Positions 46,321 through 55,091 are shown, counted from the stretch's first letter. The stretch is 64,000 bases of DNA from Burkholderia sp. 4M9327F10 (GCF_005503145.1 NZ_SCNV01000040.1:1-64000), one strand, 5' to 3'. Notes: generated by a model not told the origin, from the letters alone. Made by a program: numbers and translations.

Positions 46321-47100
46321 ATGCGCGATACCTTGCTGGCCCCCTACGAAGACATTCCCCGAAACGTCGTCGTCACCGCGAACGACTATCCGGCTTCGTC
46401 TGCGTTTTCTGCGCACTCGCATCGCAGAGGGCAGTTCGCATACGCGGCCTGCGGCACGATCAGCATGTTCACGACGCAAGGCAACTGGGTGGTGCCGCCA
46501 TTGCGGGCCTGCTGGGTACCGGCGGGAGTCGTGCATGAAATGCGTATGCGTGGCCCCGTCACCATGCTGAATACCTTCGTGACGGCGGAGACGGCGCAAG
46601 CCAAGGGGCTGCCCGCTACGTGTTGCGTGCTGGAGGTGTCGACGCTTCTGCGCTGCCTTCTGGACGAAGCCATCGACCTGCCCGCGCATTACGACCTGGA
46701 CGGCAGGGAAGGCAAAATCATGGGACTGCTGGTCGACGAGATCGCAACCATGCCGCAGCTCTCCCTCAACGCGCCGCTGCCGGCCGATCCGCAACTCGCG
46801 CGTCTGTGCTGCGCGCTGCTCGATCAACCCTCGTTGCAAGTCGACATTGACGAGATGGCTGACGCGCTCAATATGAGCCGCCGCTCGTTCACGCGGTTTT
46901 TCAGGGCGCAGACCGGCATCGGTTTTGCGCAATGGCGCCAGCAGGCGTGCCTGCTAGCCGCGATTGCGCGGCTCGGCGACGGCGACAGTGTCACCACGGT
47001 CGCGATGGATCTGGGATATGGCAGCCCGAGTGCTTTTACGGCGTTGTTCCAGCGTGTGCTGGGTACGCCGCCCAGCCGGTATTTCAAAGAGCGTCGATAG
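46321..47100 (+). CDS. AraC-family regulator with cupin-type sensor domain
   Basis: A 259-residue regulator. ATG 46321 precedes an AraC_binding-like beta-rich domain (HSHRRGQFAYAACG, WVVPPLRACWVPAGVVHEM) and a C-terminal double helix-turn-helix (IDEMADALNMSRRSFTRFFRAQTG; VTTVAMDLGYGSPSAFTALFQRVLGTPPSRY). Divergent from the alpha/beta hydrolase gene, its likely target. Effector unknown. Confidence 0.9.
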   Translation: MRDTLLAPYEDIPRNVVVTANDYPASSAFSAHSHRRGQFAYAACGTISMFTTQGNWVVPPLRACWVPAGVVHEMRMRGPVTMLNTFVTAETAQAKGLPATCCVLEVSTLLRCLLDEAIDLPAHYDLDGREGKIMGLLVDEIATMPQLSLNAPLPADPQLARLCCALLDQPSLQVDIDEMADALNMSRRSFTRFFRAQTGIGFAQWRQQACLLAAIARLGDGDSVTTVAMDLGYGSPSAFTALFQRVLGTPPSRYFKERR

Positions 47101-47165
47101 CGCGCCCCTACCCTCGCGCAGCATCCGAATCCGCCAGCGACGCCGACACTAACCTCGCCGCAGAC

Positions 47166-47765
47166 TCATCTTGTACGCCGCTCCATCACCCCGGTCAGCG
47201 CCGCATGCTGCAAAAGCATGATCGTCTTGGCATCCACAATGTCCCCGCGGCGCACGGCCGCGAGCGCGTCGTCGAACGTCAGCTCGATCACTTCGAGATC
47301 TTCGCCCTCGGCTTCGATCCCGCCACCGTCGCCAATGCGCGACGCCGCGTCGTATTCAGCAAAGAAAAAGTGCAGCTTCTCCGTCACCGAGCCCGGGCTC
47401 ATATACGCCTCGAAAACTTTCTGCACGTCTCGCACCCGATAGCCGGTTTCCTCCTCCACCTCGGCGCGAATCCGCTCCTCCGGCGACGCGTTGTCGAGCA
47501 GTCCCCCCGGTGCTTCCACCAGCATCCCGTCGTGGCCATTGACGAACACCGGGAACCGGAACTGGCGCGTCAGGATCACCGTCTTCCTCGCCCGGTCGAA
47601 TAACAGGATCGTCGCACCGTTGCCGCGATCGTAGGTCTCGCGGCTCTGCCGCTGCCAGGCGCCGTCGCGCCGCTGGAAGTCGAAGATCGTTTTCTTCAGC
47701 ACATACCAGTCGTCCGACAGCACGACGGTGTCGATGATGCGCACTCGTTCTTGTGTTGCAGTCAC
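47166..47765 (-). CDS. nudK: GDP-mannose pyrophosphatase NudK-type Nudix hydrolase
   Basis: A 199-residue Nudix enzyme that hydrolyses GDP-mannose or similar nucleotide sugars. GTG 47765 is chosen because GGGAG lies just upstream; a GTG ten codons earlier lacks this. The Nudix helix GGLLDNASPEERIRAEVEEE ends in TGY, and the phrases EAYMSPGSVTEKLHFFFAEY and VDAKTIMLLQ are NudK-specific. The two Nudix positions normally Glu and Arg are Ala here; as I recall NudK, those positions are also non-canonical there. Divergent from a DeoR gene with 80 bases between start codons. Confidence 0.88.
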   Translation of the reverse strand: MTATQERVRIIDTVVLSDDWYVLKKTIFDFQRRDGAWQRQSRETYDRGNGATILLFDRARKTVILTRQFRFPVFVNGHDGMLVEAPGGLLDNASPEERIRAEVEEETGYRVRDVQKVFEAYMSPGSVTEKLHFFFAEYDAASRIGDGGGIEAEGEDLEVIELTFDDALAAVRRGDIVDAKTIMLLQHAALTGVMERRTR

Positions 47766-47804
47766 GGCTTGCTCCCACTGGCGAAAGAGGAGCACTCATG
47801 ATAT

Positions 47805-47840
47805 CGTGCATTTTCGTGCAATATCAAGAAAAAACGTGCA
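47805..47840. promoter_or_regulatory. phased CGTGCA repeats in the nudK/deoR promoter region
   Basis: CGTGCA occurs at 47805-47810, 47815-47820 and 47835-47840, spaced 10 and 20 bases, that is on one face of the helix. They lie just upstream of the DeoR start (47846) and 40-75 bases upstream of nudK. Candidate operator for the DeoR regulator. Confidence 0.5.
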
Positions 47841-47845
47841 AGACG

Positions 47846-48601
47846 ATGCTGACCTCACAACGCAAACAGACGATCCTGCAATTGCTGGCTCAAGACGGAC
47901 AGGTGCTTGCCGCACCGCTCGCCGCAAGCTTCGGCGTGTCGGAGGACACCATCCGGCGCGATCTGCGCGAACTGGCTGCCGAAGGCCTCTTGCAGCGGGT
48001 TCACGGCGGCGCCTTGCCCGCCTCGTCGGCGGTTGCTTCGTTTTCGGAGAGACGCGCGCTGGAGTCGTCGGGCAAGCGCGCAATCGGCATCGCGGCCGCA
48101 TCCATGATCGCGCCGGGGCAGATCGTCATCATCGACGGCGGGACCACTTCCGCTGAACTCGTGAAGCACATCCCCCGCACCCTGTCGGCAACTGTCGTCA
48201 CGCATAGTCCGACGGTTGCCGTTGCGCTGGTCGATCATCCGTCGATTGACGTCATCATGATCGGCGGGCGGCTGTACAAGCACTCCATAGTGAACGTCGG
48301 TGCAGCGGCCATCGAGGCCATGTCGCATATCCACGCCGATCTCTACTTCATGGGCGTCACCGGCGTTCATCCCACCGCGGGGTTAAGTACCGGCGACCTC
48401 GAAGAGGCGTATGTGAAACGGGCGCTCGCCGCACGGGCGGCCGAGACTGTCGTGCTGGCTTCAATGGACAAGCTCAATGCGGCGTCGGCGTATTCAATTG
48501 GCGAGGTGACCCTGGCGCAGACAATCGTAGTCGAGCGGGAAACCGATACCACGCTGACAGACGCGCTCGAGGCCGCGGGAGTGAGTGTGCTGCGTGCTTA
48601 A
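47846..48601 (+). CDS. DeoR/GlpR-family sugar-responsive regulator
   Basis: A 251-residue repressor with the DeoR helix-turn-helix (QRKQTILQLLAQDGQV, FGVSEDTIRRDLRELAAEGLLQRVHGGAL) and a DeoRC effector domain with IDGGTTSAELVKHIP and ADLYFMGVTGVHPTAGLSTGD. ATG 47846 is preferred; an in-frame ATG at 47798 would place the repeated CGTGCA elements inside the gene. These regulators respond to phosphorylated sugars or similar metabolites. The divergent nudK is a plausible target. Confidence 0.9.
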   Translation: MLTSQRKQTILQLLAQDGQVLAAPLAASFGVSEDTIRRDLRELAAEGLLQRVHGGALPASSAVASFSERRALESSGKRAIGIAAASMIAPGQIVIIDGGTTSAELVKHIPRTLSATVVTHSPTVAVALVDHPSIDVIMIGGRLYKHSIVNVGAAAIEAMSHIHADLYFMGVTGVHPTAGLSTGDLEEAYVKRALAARAAETVVLASMDKLNAASAYSIGEVTLAQTIVVERETDTTLTDALEAAGVSVLRA

Positions 48602-48756
48602 GAAAAGCGGCAGCAACCCCATCGGATAAATCTGCAGGAATTTGAAAACCAGAGATTTTTTTGAATGCCTGTCCGGGTACCGGCCGATAGACTCAAACGC
48701 AAGCTCGATCTTCTACCGCGTTTGACATTGCCTCTCACCTGAACAGGAGAAACATC

Positions 48757-49530
48757 ATGGCTTCACGATCCCTGGCGCAAAAAGTCGTCGTTATTGCCGG
48801 TGGCGGCAAAAACCTCGGCGCGCTGATCGCAAACGAGCTGGTGGACGCAGGCGCCGGCGGCCTGCTCCTGCACTACAACAGCGACTCATCGCGGCAGCAG
48901 GCCGAAACCACCGCCGGCGCGCTGAAGGAGAAAGGCGTCGACGTCATCACATTTCAAGGCGACCTCTCCGACGCCGGCACCAGCAAGAAGCTGTTCGATA
49001 CCGCGAAGTCGCACTTCGGCCGCGTCGATATCGGCGTAAACACCGCCGGCGTCGTGATCAAGAAACCCATTCTCGACGTGACGGAAGCCGACTACGACAA
49101 GAGTTTTGCCGCCAACTCCAAGGCTGCTTTCTTCTTTATTCAGCAAGCGGGACGCACGCTGGAAAACGAAGGCAGCATTGTCACCATCGTGACATCGCTG
49201 CTGGCTGCCTACACGCCGTTCTACTCGATCTACCCGGGCAGCAAGGCGCCGGTCGAGCACTACACACGAGCGGCATCGAAAGAGTTCGGCGAGCGCGGCA
49301 TTTCCGTCAACGCAATCGGCCCCGGCCCCATGGATACGCCGTTCTTCTATGGCCAGGAAACCGCTGATTCGGCCGCCTATAACAAGTCCGCCGCCGCGTT
49401 GGGTAAATTCTCCAGGACCGGCTTGACCGATATCGAAGACATCGCGCCTCTGGTCAAGTTTCTCGTCACGGACGGCTGGTGGATCACCGGGCAGACCTTG
49501 TTCGCCAATGGCGGATACACCACACGCTGA
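48757..49530 (+). CDS. short-chain dehydrogenase/reductase (SDR)
   Basis: A 257-residue classical SDR with AGGAG before ATG 48757. Cofactor site AGGGKNLGALI, GDLSD, a NTAGVV segment, catalytic Ser in VTSLL, Tyr-Lys in YPGSK, and PGPMDTPFF are present, so it is likely active. The start of the next SDR is on the other strand. Substrate unknown. Confidence 0.88.
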   Translation: MASRSLAQKVVVIAGGGKNLGALIANELVDAGAGGLLLHYNSDSSRQQAETTAGALKEKGVDVITFQGDLSDAGTSKKLFDTAKSHFGRVDIGVNTAGVVIKKPILDVTEADYDKSFAANSKAAFFFIQQAGRTLENEGSIVTIVTSLLAAYTPFYSIYPGSKAPVEHYTRAASKEFGERGISVNAIGPGPMDTPFFYGQETADSAAYNKSAAALGKFSRTGLTDIEDIAPLVKFLVTDGWWITGQTLFANGGYTTR

Positions 49531-49622
49531 ATGACCGGCGTAGCCCGGTTCGTCACCCAGAGACAGTCAGTCAAGCGAAGATTGTCTGGCGTGCCGCCCC
49601 TCCTCGGGGCCGCACGCCTTGC

Positions 49623-50366
49623 TCAGGATGACGTGGCCCATGCCAGCGCGTCTGCGCCGGCCGCAATGCGTAGCGGGCAGGACGGGTCGTTCGCCGCGCG
49701 CCACACGGCTTCTGCCACATCCTCTGAGTGGGTGACTTCCGAAGACTGCGTCCATCGTTCGAAGACACTTTGCGCCAGGGCGGCGTAAGCCTCCGGGAAG
49801 CCGCCTTGCATCCGGGACCGGGCGTTTTCACCGAAGCGGGTTTCAGGCGCTCGTCCTGGCAACACCAGGTTCACCCGGATGTTGAATTGCTTCAACTCCA
49901 GCGCGAGAGATTCCGTGAATGCATTCACTGCCGCCTTGCTGGCGGTGTACACGGAAAGCAGAGCAAGCGGCCGCAATGTCACGCTCGAACTGACGTTCAC
50001 GATCACACCCGACTCACGTTGCCTGAACTGAGGCAGCACCGCCTGTGTCACCGCCATCGTGCCAAGCGTATTCGTCTCGAAGACCTCACGGGCCGTTTCC
50101 ATCGAAGTGCCTTCGAGAGCGTTCAGCACGCCAATCCCGGCGTTGTTGACCAGCACGTCGATCGGGCCTGCGGCCTCCACGGCTTGACGAACACTGCGCG
50201 CATCGGTCACGTCGAGGGCTAGCACGCGCAGACGCTCCGAATGCGGCAGAACATCCTCGCGCGGCGTGCGCATCGTGGCAATGACCTCCCAGCCGCGATC
50301 GAGAAAATACCGGGCGGTTTCGAGGCCGAACCCGGACGAGCATCCGGTAATCAGGACGGTTTTCAT
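49623..50366 (-). CDS. short-chain dehydrogenase/reductase
   Basis: A 247-residue classical SDR; AGGAG supports ATG 50366. Motifs: TGCSSGFG, LDVTD, NNAGIG, catalytic Ser in VNVSSS and YTASK. The Gly-rich turn and length resemble carbonyl reductase-like SDRs. It is divergent from an AraC gene, 100 bases apart, with overlapping promoter elements, so regulation by that AraC is likely. Substrate unknown. Confidence 0.9.
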   Translation of the reverse strand: MKTVLITGCSSGFGLETARYFLDRGWEVIATMRTPREDVLPHSERLRVLALDVTDARSVRQAVEAAGPIDVLVNNAGIGVLNALEGTSMETAREVFETNTLGTMAVTQAVLPQFRQRESGVIVNVSSSVTLRPLALLSVYTASKAAVNAFTESLALELKQFNIRVNLVLPGRAPETRFGENARSRMQGGFPEAYAALAQSVFERWTQSSEVTHSEDVAEAVWRAANDPSCPLRIAAGADALAWATSS

Positions 50367-50426
50367 GGACGACTCCTGTCGGTGGTTTGCAGTACCGAAA
50401 CAATAAGCCGCCGAATCCGGACTTGC

Positions 50427-50456
50427 TACAATAGAAAGTCCACATCTCGTTTGCAA
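50427..50456. promoter_or_regulatory. overlapping divergent promoters for SDR and AraC genes
   Basis: On the minus strand TTGCAA (50456-50451) and TATTGT (50433-50428) are spaced 17 bases and point to the SDR gene. On the plus strand TACAAT (50427-50432) overlaps the same site and is placed to serve the AraC gene. Confidence 0.5.
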
Positions 50457-50466
50457 GAGTCCTGCC

Positions 50467-51378
50467 ATGATCGACCCGCTAGCCGAGGTAGTGACGTTGC
50501 TCCAACCTGGCGCCCCGTTCTCCAAAGTCGTCAGCGGCGCAGGCCTCTGGCGTGTACGCCGCTCGCAAGCGGGACAACCCTTCTACTGCGTGACCCTTGA
50601 AGGCTCGTGCCGCCTCGCGGTCGTCGGACAGGAGCCGATCATTCTCCAGCCGGGCGACTTTGTCCTGATCCCCTCGGCGTATGACTACTCAGTGTCGAGC
50701 CTCGAGCCGCCGCCGGAAGACTTCGACACGGCGCACATCGCACTGCCCGGCGGCGAGTTCAGACTTGGCGTTCAAAGCGGGCCGCCCGACGTTCGAATGC
50801 TGGTCGGACACTGCGCCTTCGGTTCGCCGGATGCGGCCCTGCTGGTTTCGCTCCTGCCGCGACTCGTGCACGTGCGCGGCGATAAGAGACTCGCCACCCT
50901 CGTGCAACTTGTGGGCGAAGAGTCGCGCGAACAGCGGCCCGCGCGGGATGTCGTGCTGGCACGACTGCTGGAGGTTCTGCTGATCGAAGCGCTGAGATCC
51001 ACGGCGGACACCGCAGCGTCACCGGGCTTGTTGCGCGGACTCGCCGACGGACGACTCGCGGCCGCGATACGGCAGATGCATGAAAGCCCAACCCGGGCCT
51101 GGACGGTCGCGCAACTGGCGAAGGAGGCGGCCCTCTCCCGCTCGGCGTTCTTCGAGCGATTCAGCCGCGCCGTGGGCGTTGCGCCGATGGAATACCTGCT
51201 CGCCTGGCGCATGGCCATCGCCAAGAACCTGCTGCGCCGGAGGGAGTGTGGGGTTGCCGAGGTGGCGCAACGCGTCGGCTACAGTTCCGCAAGCACGTTC
51301 AGCGTCGCGTTCACCCGTCACGTTGGACTGCCTCCCACGCGTTACGCGCGGGAGGAGATGGAAGCGTTACAGCCGTGA
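50467..51378 (+). CDS. AraC-family regulator with cupin_6 domain
   Basis: A 303-residue regulator. The N-terminal cupin_6 domain (GLWRVRRSQAGQPFYCVTLEGSCRL, ILQPGDFVLIPSAYDYSV) is typical of AraC proteins that control nearby SDR or oxidoreductase genes; the C-terminal helix-turn-helix pair (LAKEAALSRSAFFERFSRAVG, VAEVAQRVGYSSASTFSVAFTRHVG) is complete. Divergent from the SDR gene. It ends one base before the convergent dehydratase gene. Confidence 0.9.
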   Translation: MIDPLAEVVTLLQPGAPFSKVVSGAGLWRVRRSQAGQPFYCVTLEGSCRLAVVGQEPIILQPGDFVLIPSAYDYSVSSLEPPPEDFDTAHIALPGGEFRLGVQSGPPDVRMLVGHCAFGSPDAALLVSLLPRLVHVRGDKRLATLVQLVGEESREQRPARDVVLARLLEVLLIEALRSTADTAASPGLLRGLADGRLAAAIRQMHESPTRAWTVAQLAKEAALSRSAFFERFSRAVGVAPMEYLLAWRMAIAKNLLRRRECGVAEVAQRVGYSSASTFSVAFTRHVGLPPTRYAREEMEALQP

Positions 51379-51379
51379 T

Positions 51380-52342
51380 CTAGCCGGCGAGGAAGGCGCT
51401 ATACCGCTCCATATCGACATTGCCGCCGCTCACGATCACACCGACCCGCTTGCCCTTCAACTGGCTCTTCATTTCGCGCACCGCGGCAAAGGCCAGACAA
51501 CCGGTGGGTTCGACGACCATTTTCATACGCTCTGCGAAGAATCGCATGCAGGCCACCAGTTGCTCGTCGGTGGCGGTCAGAATGTCGTTGACGTCGCGTT
51601 TGATGATCGCGAACGTATATTCCCCCAGGTGCTGAGTCTGCGCGCCATCCGCGATCGTCTTCGGTGTCGCGATGTGTACGATCGAGCCGGATCTGAACGA
51701 TTGCTGTCCGTCATTGCCGGCTTCCGGCTCCACGCCGTAGATGGCGCAGTCCGGCGCAAGTTCGCGGGCCGCCAGCGCCGATCCTGCCAGCAATCCGCCG
51801 CCACCGAGACAGACGAACAACGCGTCGAGCCTCCCGGCCTCTTCGATCAGCTCCTTGGCAGCGGTGCCCTGGCCCGCGATGACATCGGGATGGTCGTACG
51901 GCGGAATCAAGGTCATTCCGTGCTTGTCCGCGAGGTCCCGGCCGATCGCTTCACGATCTTCGGTATAACGGTCGTAGGTCACCACGTTTCCACCATAGCC
52001 CCTGGTGGCTGCAACTTTGGCGGCGGGGGCATCGAGCGGCATGATAATGGTCGCGGGAATGCCAAGCAGTTTCGCCGACAACGCAATGGCCTGCGCGTGA
52101 TTGCCGGATGAGAAAGCGACCACGCCCGCGGCGCGCTGACGCTCGTCGAATTTCGACAGTGCGTTCATCGCGCCGCGGAACTTGAATGCGCCCATGCGCT
52201 GGTAGTTTTCGCACTTGAAGAAAACTTCGGCGCCGGTCTCCTCGTTGACTGTGCGCGAAGTCATGACAGGAGTCCGCTTTGCCTTGCCTTCGATTCGCTT
52301 TGCCGCGGCGGCAACGTCCATGTAGGTCGGAAGATTCAGCAT
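51380..52342 (-). CDS. threo-3-hydroxyaspartate ammonia-lyase / BhcB-like PLP dehydratase
   Basis: A 320-residue fold-type II PLP enzyme. It has the Schiff-base Lys in GAFKFRGAMNAL (KCENYQRMGAFKFRG), SSGNHAQAIAL, and the Gly loop VCLGGGGLLAGSALAA. KCENYQRMGAFKFRG is characteristic of the serine racemase/3-hydroxyaspartate dehydratase group rather than catabolic threonine dehydratases, and no regulatory ACT domain follows. It is the third gene of an operon with a YheO-like regulator and an ornithine-cyclodeaminase-family reductase, 50 bases downstream of the latter. Context favours hydroxyaspartate dehydration to iminosuccinate/oxaloacetate; serine or threonine remain possible. Confidence 0.82.
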   Translation of the reverse strand: MLNLPTYMDVAAAAKRIEGKAKRTPVMTSRTVNEETGAEVFFKCENYQRMGAFKFRGAMNALSKFDERQRAAGVVAFSSGNHAQAIALSAKLLGIPATIIMPLDAPAAKVAATRGYGGNVVTYDRYTEDREAIGRDLADKHGMTLIPPYDHPDVIAGQGTAAKELIEEAGRLDALFVCLGGGGLLAGSALAARELAPDCAIYGVEPEAGNDGQQSFRSGSIVHIATPKTIADGAQTQHLGEYTFAIIKRDVNDILTATDEQLVACMRFFAERMKMVVEPTGCLAFAAVREMKSQLKGKRVGVIVSGGNVDMERYSAFLAG

Positions 52343-52392
52343 GTCATTCCATCAATAGTTCGTGCGTCGAACGACGCGGTTGTCGAGGCCTG

Positions 52393-53364
52393 TCACCACG
52401 GCCATGAAAGAGCGGTGCCGAGATTCGACTGGCAAGCGCGGTCAAACAGCATGCGGGCCACGGTCAGGTCCTGCAGCGCGAGACCCGTCATGTCGAAAAC
52501 GGTGATGTCGTCGCGCCCGCGATTGAATTGGGCGCGGCGGGTCAATAGATCGCCGAACTCCATGTTGGGTGTGCGAGGTGCCCACTGGGTCTCGCCGATC
52601 TGGCTTGCTTGTGCGCGATCGTCGACAAACAGGTGAACGCGCTGCAGAAGGCCATCGGGAAGTTCGCGCTTTCCTTTGGTGTCGGCGCCTACGCAGTTCA
52701 GATGTGTGCCTGGCCGCACCGCCTCCAGATCGAACAGTGCTCCGGCGCCTGGCGTGGTGGTAATCACGATGTCGCTTTCCGCGACCGCAACGTTGCGATC
52801 AGGCGCCGGTGCGATGTCGCACTGCGCCGAGAAAGCCGCCTCAAACGCCGGATTACGCTGCCCTGTTGCGCTCACATAGCGGACTTTTTCCAGCGTTGGC
52901 ATCACACGCAGAGCGAAGGTCAACTGCGCCCTCGCTTGCACACCCGTGCCGAACAGACACACAGCCGAACTATCCGGCCGGGCAAGTTGCTGCAGACCCA
53001 GCCCGCCCGCGGCAGCCGTGCGCATGGTCGTGACTGCATTGCCATCGACGATGCAAACAGGGCGTCCGGTCCCGGGGTCGATCAAAACGATGGTGGCTTG
53101 ATGAGGCTCGCCGCCGAGCCCTCGATTGCCGGGCCAAAACCCTGCGGCCTTAAACCCAAGCAGGTTTTGAGCCGGCACGTCGCCCAACTTGATGCCAAAG
53201 ACGCCGCCCGTGGCAAGCGCCTCGCGAACGACCGGAAAAACCCGCCCTTCGCGTTGGCTATGTAAAACGAATGCTTCGCGCACCGCATCGAGCACGTCGT
53301 CGGCAAGCAGCAGGGACTCGACAACGTCTTTGTCGAGTAGTACTAAACGCGCGTCATTTGGCAT
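52393..53364 (-). CDS. ornithine cyclodeaminase/mu-crystallin family protein, iminosuccinate-reductase-like
   Basis: A 323-residue NAD(P)-dependent imine reductase/cyclodeaminase family member. FPVVREAL, LGFKAAGFWPGNRG, VDGNAVTTMRTAAAGGL and the Rossmann LFGTGVQARAQL are present. From memory, the phrase order resembles BhcD, the iminosuccinate reductase of the beta-hydroxyaspartate cycle, more than true ornithine cyclodeaminases. It starts 11 bases inside the regulator gene and precedes the dehydratase, so the three are one transcript. Alternatives are alanine dehydrogenase or another imine reductase. Confidence 0.8.
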   Translation of the reverse strand: MPNDARLVLLDKDVVESLLLADDVLDAVREAFVLHSQREGRVFPVVREALATGGVFGIKLGDVPAQNLLGFKAAGFWPGNRGLGGEPHQATIVLIDPGTGRPVCIVDGNAVTTMRTAAAGGLGLQQLARPDSSAVCLFGTGVQARAQLTFALRVMPTLEKVRYVSATGQRNPAFEAAFSAQCDIAPAPDRNVAVAESDIVITTTPGAGALFDLEAVRPGTHLNCVGADTKGKRELPDGLLQRVHLFVDDRAQASQIGETQWAPRTPNMEFGDLLTRRAQFNRGRDDITVFDMTGLALQDLTVARMLFDRACQSNLGTALSWPW

Positions 53365-53983
53365 CGTTGTACACCGTCGCTCGTGATACGCCCAGGTGGA
53401 GTGCGACGATTTCCATCGCGCGCCGTACTTCCATGCTGCCGGACTCCCGAAGCTCGTTCATCAACGCACGCCGCTCGGCGGTCTTCAGCGCTCGCGGCGT
53501 GGTTGCCAGCCGGGCGGCGAACTGGTCGATGCGCTGCCTGATTCCGTCCGCTCCCGGCGGGTCGAGAGACTCCTTCACACCGGCAGTATTACCGGCACTG
53601 ACGAATTGACCGAGCATGGTTTGCAAGGTGCCGAACAGCGTGAGATCGATGTTGAGACAAAGCGCGGCCACATAACGGCCGCCGGAGTCCTTGATGCCGA
53701 TTGAGGTGCTTTTCACCTGCCGTCCGTCAGCGAACTGGTTGCCGTAGTTTGCGATGACCTGCGGATAGGTCTCGTCCGCGATTCGTGCAAGACCCAGCTC
53801 GGTTGCCGGGTCGCCCTCTTCCCGTCCCGACAGGTTGTTGTGGATCGCGACAATCGCCTGGTCGGCGTGCAGCAGATCGTGGACAACGACCTCGCAGAAA
53901 GGCGCAAAGGTCTCTCCTAACCCCTTGGCTACCTGCTTCAGCTGCTCGACCAGAAGTTGCTGCTCTTTGGATGGATTCGTCAT
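53354..53983 (-). CDS. YheO/DauR-like regulator (PAS_6 plus HTH_22)
   Basis: A 209-residue regulator. ATG 53983 is chosen because the family begins with a KQVAKGLGETFAPFCEVVVHDL segment shortly after the start; a longer frame runs into the PAP2 gene. It has a PAS-like sensor domain (VVVHDLLHADQAIVAIHNNLSGRE, KSTSIGIKDSGGRYVAALCLNID) and a C-terminal helix-turn-helix ending MEIVALHLGVSRATVYNDAK. Its last codons overlap the reductase gene by 11 bases, so it likely controls its own operon. Ligand unknown. Confidence 0.85.
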   Translation of the reverse strand: MTNPSKEQQLLVEQLKQVAKGLGETFAPFCEVVVHDLLHADQAIVAIHNNLSGREEGDPATELGLARIADETYPQVIANYGNQFADGRQVKSTSIGIKDSGGRYVAALCLNIDLTLFGTLQTMLGQFVSAGNTAGVKESLDPPGADGIRQRIDQFAARLATTPRALKTAERRALMNELRESGSMEVRRAMEIVALHLGVSRATVYNDAK

Positions 53984-54014
53984 CTGGACAGAATATCTAT
54001 TGTTGTAATTTCTG

Positions 54015-55034
54015 TCAATTTTTCTGGAGCGTTTCGAGGGTCGAAGCCCTGACTCTTCGCGACCGTCTCCTGGCGAGAAAAACCGGATCGATCCATCGAC
54101 GCAGAAGCTTCGAGGCATAAATGACGGCAAATGCGAGCAACAGACCCGAAAGAACGTCGACAAGATAGTGCCCGCCCTGCGTCGGCGTGGAAGCGATCAT
54201 TGTCATATTGAGCAGGCATGCGATCACGGAAATAACCGGCACGTGACGTAGCGAGTAGGCAAACAAAACTCCGAGCGCGGTATGCAACGACGGCATGGAC
54301 ACAAGACCTTGCGCCGCTGCGAGATCGATGGTTCTCAACGTGCCGCTTCTCAATAGAGCAAAGTCGGATACCGTCGACGCAGTATTCGGATCGGTCACGT
54401 TGAAGTGAACGAACGCGCTTGCGGCGGGAAATGGCGTTGAAATAAGGAGAGTCAAAACGGTCATCGATATAAAGAGCATTGCAAACTCCGATAACGCCTC
54501 GCGGCGTCTCGCCAACGCAAGGAATACGGGAATCGCAATGAGTTGCCACAATCCGCTGGCGTAGGCAATTGCAAGCACGCGATGAACGACAGGACGGGAA
54601 TGAACCCATGCATAGACCGACGGCCAATCGAATCCAAGCGCGGAATCGAATCGAACAAGCGAGCTGTCGATAAGGGGGGCATTCGTAGTCACGCAAAGAT
54701 AAGACAGGAGCGAACCCACCCACGTGAAACAGGAAAGCATGGCAAGCCACGCAAACAGCTCCGACACTTCCGGATAGCGCAGTTGCTCCGTCAGTTTCCG
54801 ATAGCGCGGAATTTTCGCGACTACTTTCAGCACCACGGCGACGCCAATGAAAATCCCGACTACTTTCGCGAAACCAGATAGACGATCGCTACGCACCGAG
54901 TAGGAGCCCACGTGAAGCCACGCGACGTCGACCAGAAAGATCGCCAGCACAGCGACCCATCCGGTTACGTATCGCATCCAATATCGTCTTTGAATATCCG
55001 TGTCGGGGCAAACCGTACTTTGGTCCTGGTCCAC
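54015..55034 (-). CDS. PAP2-superfamily membrane phosphatase
   Basis: A 339-residue membrane protein with about six membrane helices. Catalytic motifs of the PAP2_3 (Aur1/Ipt1-like) group are present: SMPSLHTALGVLFAYSLRH and STPTQGGHYLVDVLSG. Such enzymes dephosphorylate or transfer lipid phosphates. The gene is unusually AT-rich for this window: lines 54421-54480 and 54601-54660 have 27 and 32 G/C of 60. This suggests acquisition from another source. It lies 31 bases upstream of the regulator gene on the same strand and may share its transcript. Confidence 0.82.
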   Translation of the reverse strand: MDQDQSTVCPDTDIQRRYWMRYVTGWVAVLAIFLVDVAWLHVGSYSVRSDRLSGFAKVVGIFIGVAVVLKVVAKIPRYRKLTEQLRYPEVSELFAWLAMLSCFTWVGSLLSYLCVTTNAPLIDSSLVRFDSALGFDWPSVYAWVHSRPVVHRVLAIAYASGLWQLIAIPVFLALARRREALSEFAMLFISMTVLTLLISTPFPAASAFVHFNVTDPNTASTVSDFALLRSGTLRTIDLAAAQGLVSMPSLHTALGVLFAYSLRHVPVISVIACLLNMTMIASTPTQGGHYLVDVLSGLLLAFAVIYASKLLRRWIDPVFLARRRSRRVRASTLETLQKN

Positions 55035-55091
55035 GTGCTTTGCTCCTCGAATGCGAGGTGTCTTTCAAGAGAAGTGACTGGATAACAAGAC

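Noticed and set aside
47166-47765. Nudix box loss in nudK as a sign of inactivation
   Set aside because: Two canonical positions are Ala, but the NudK subfamily tolerates this as far as I recall, and the metal-binding Glu cluster EVEEETGY is intact.
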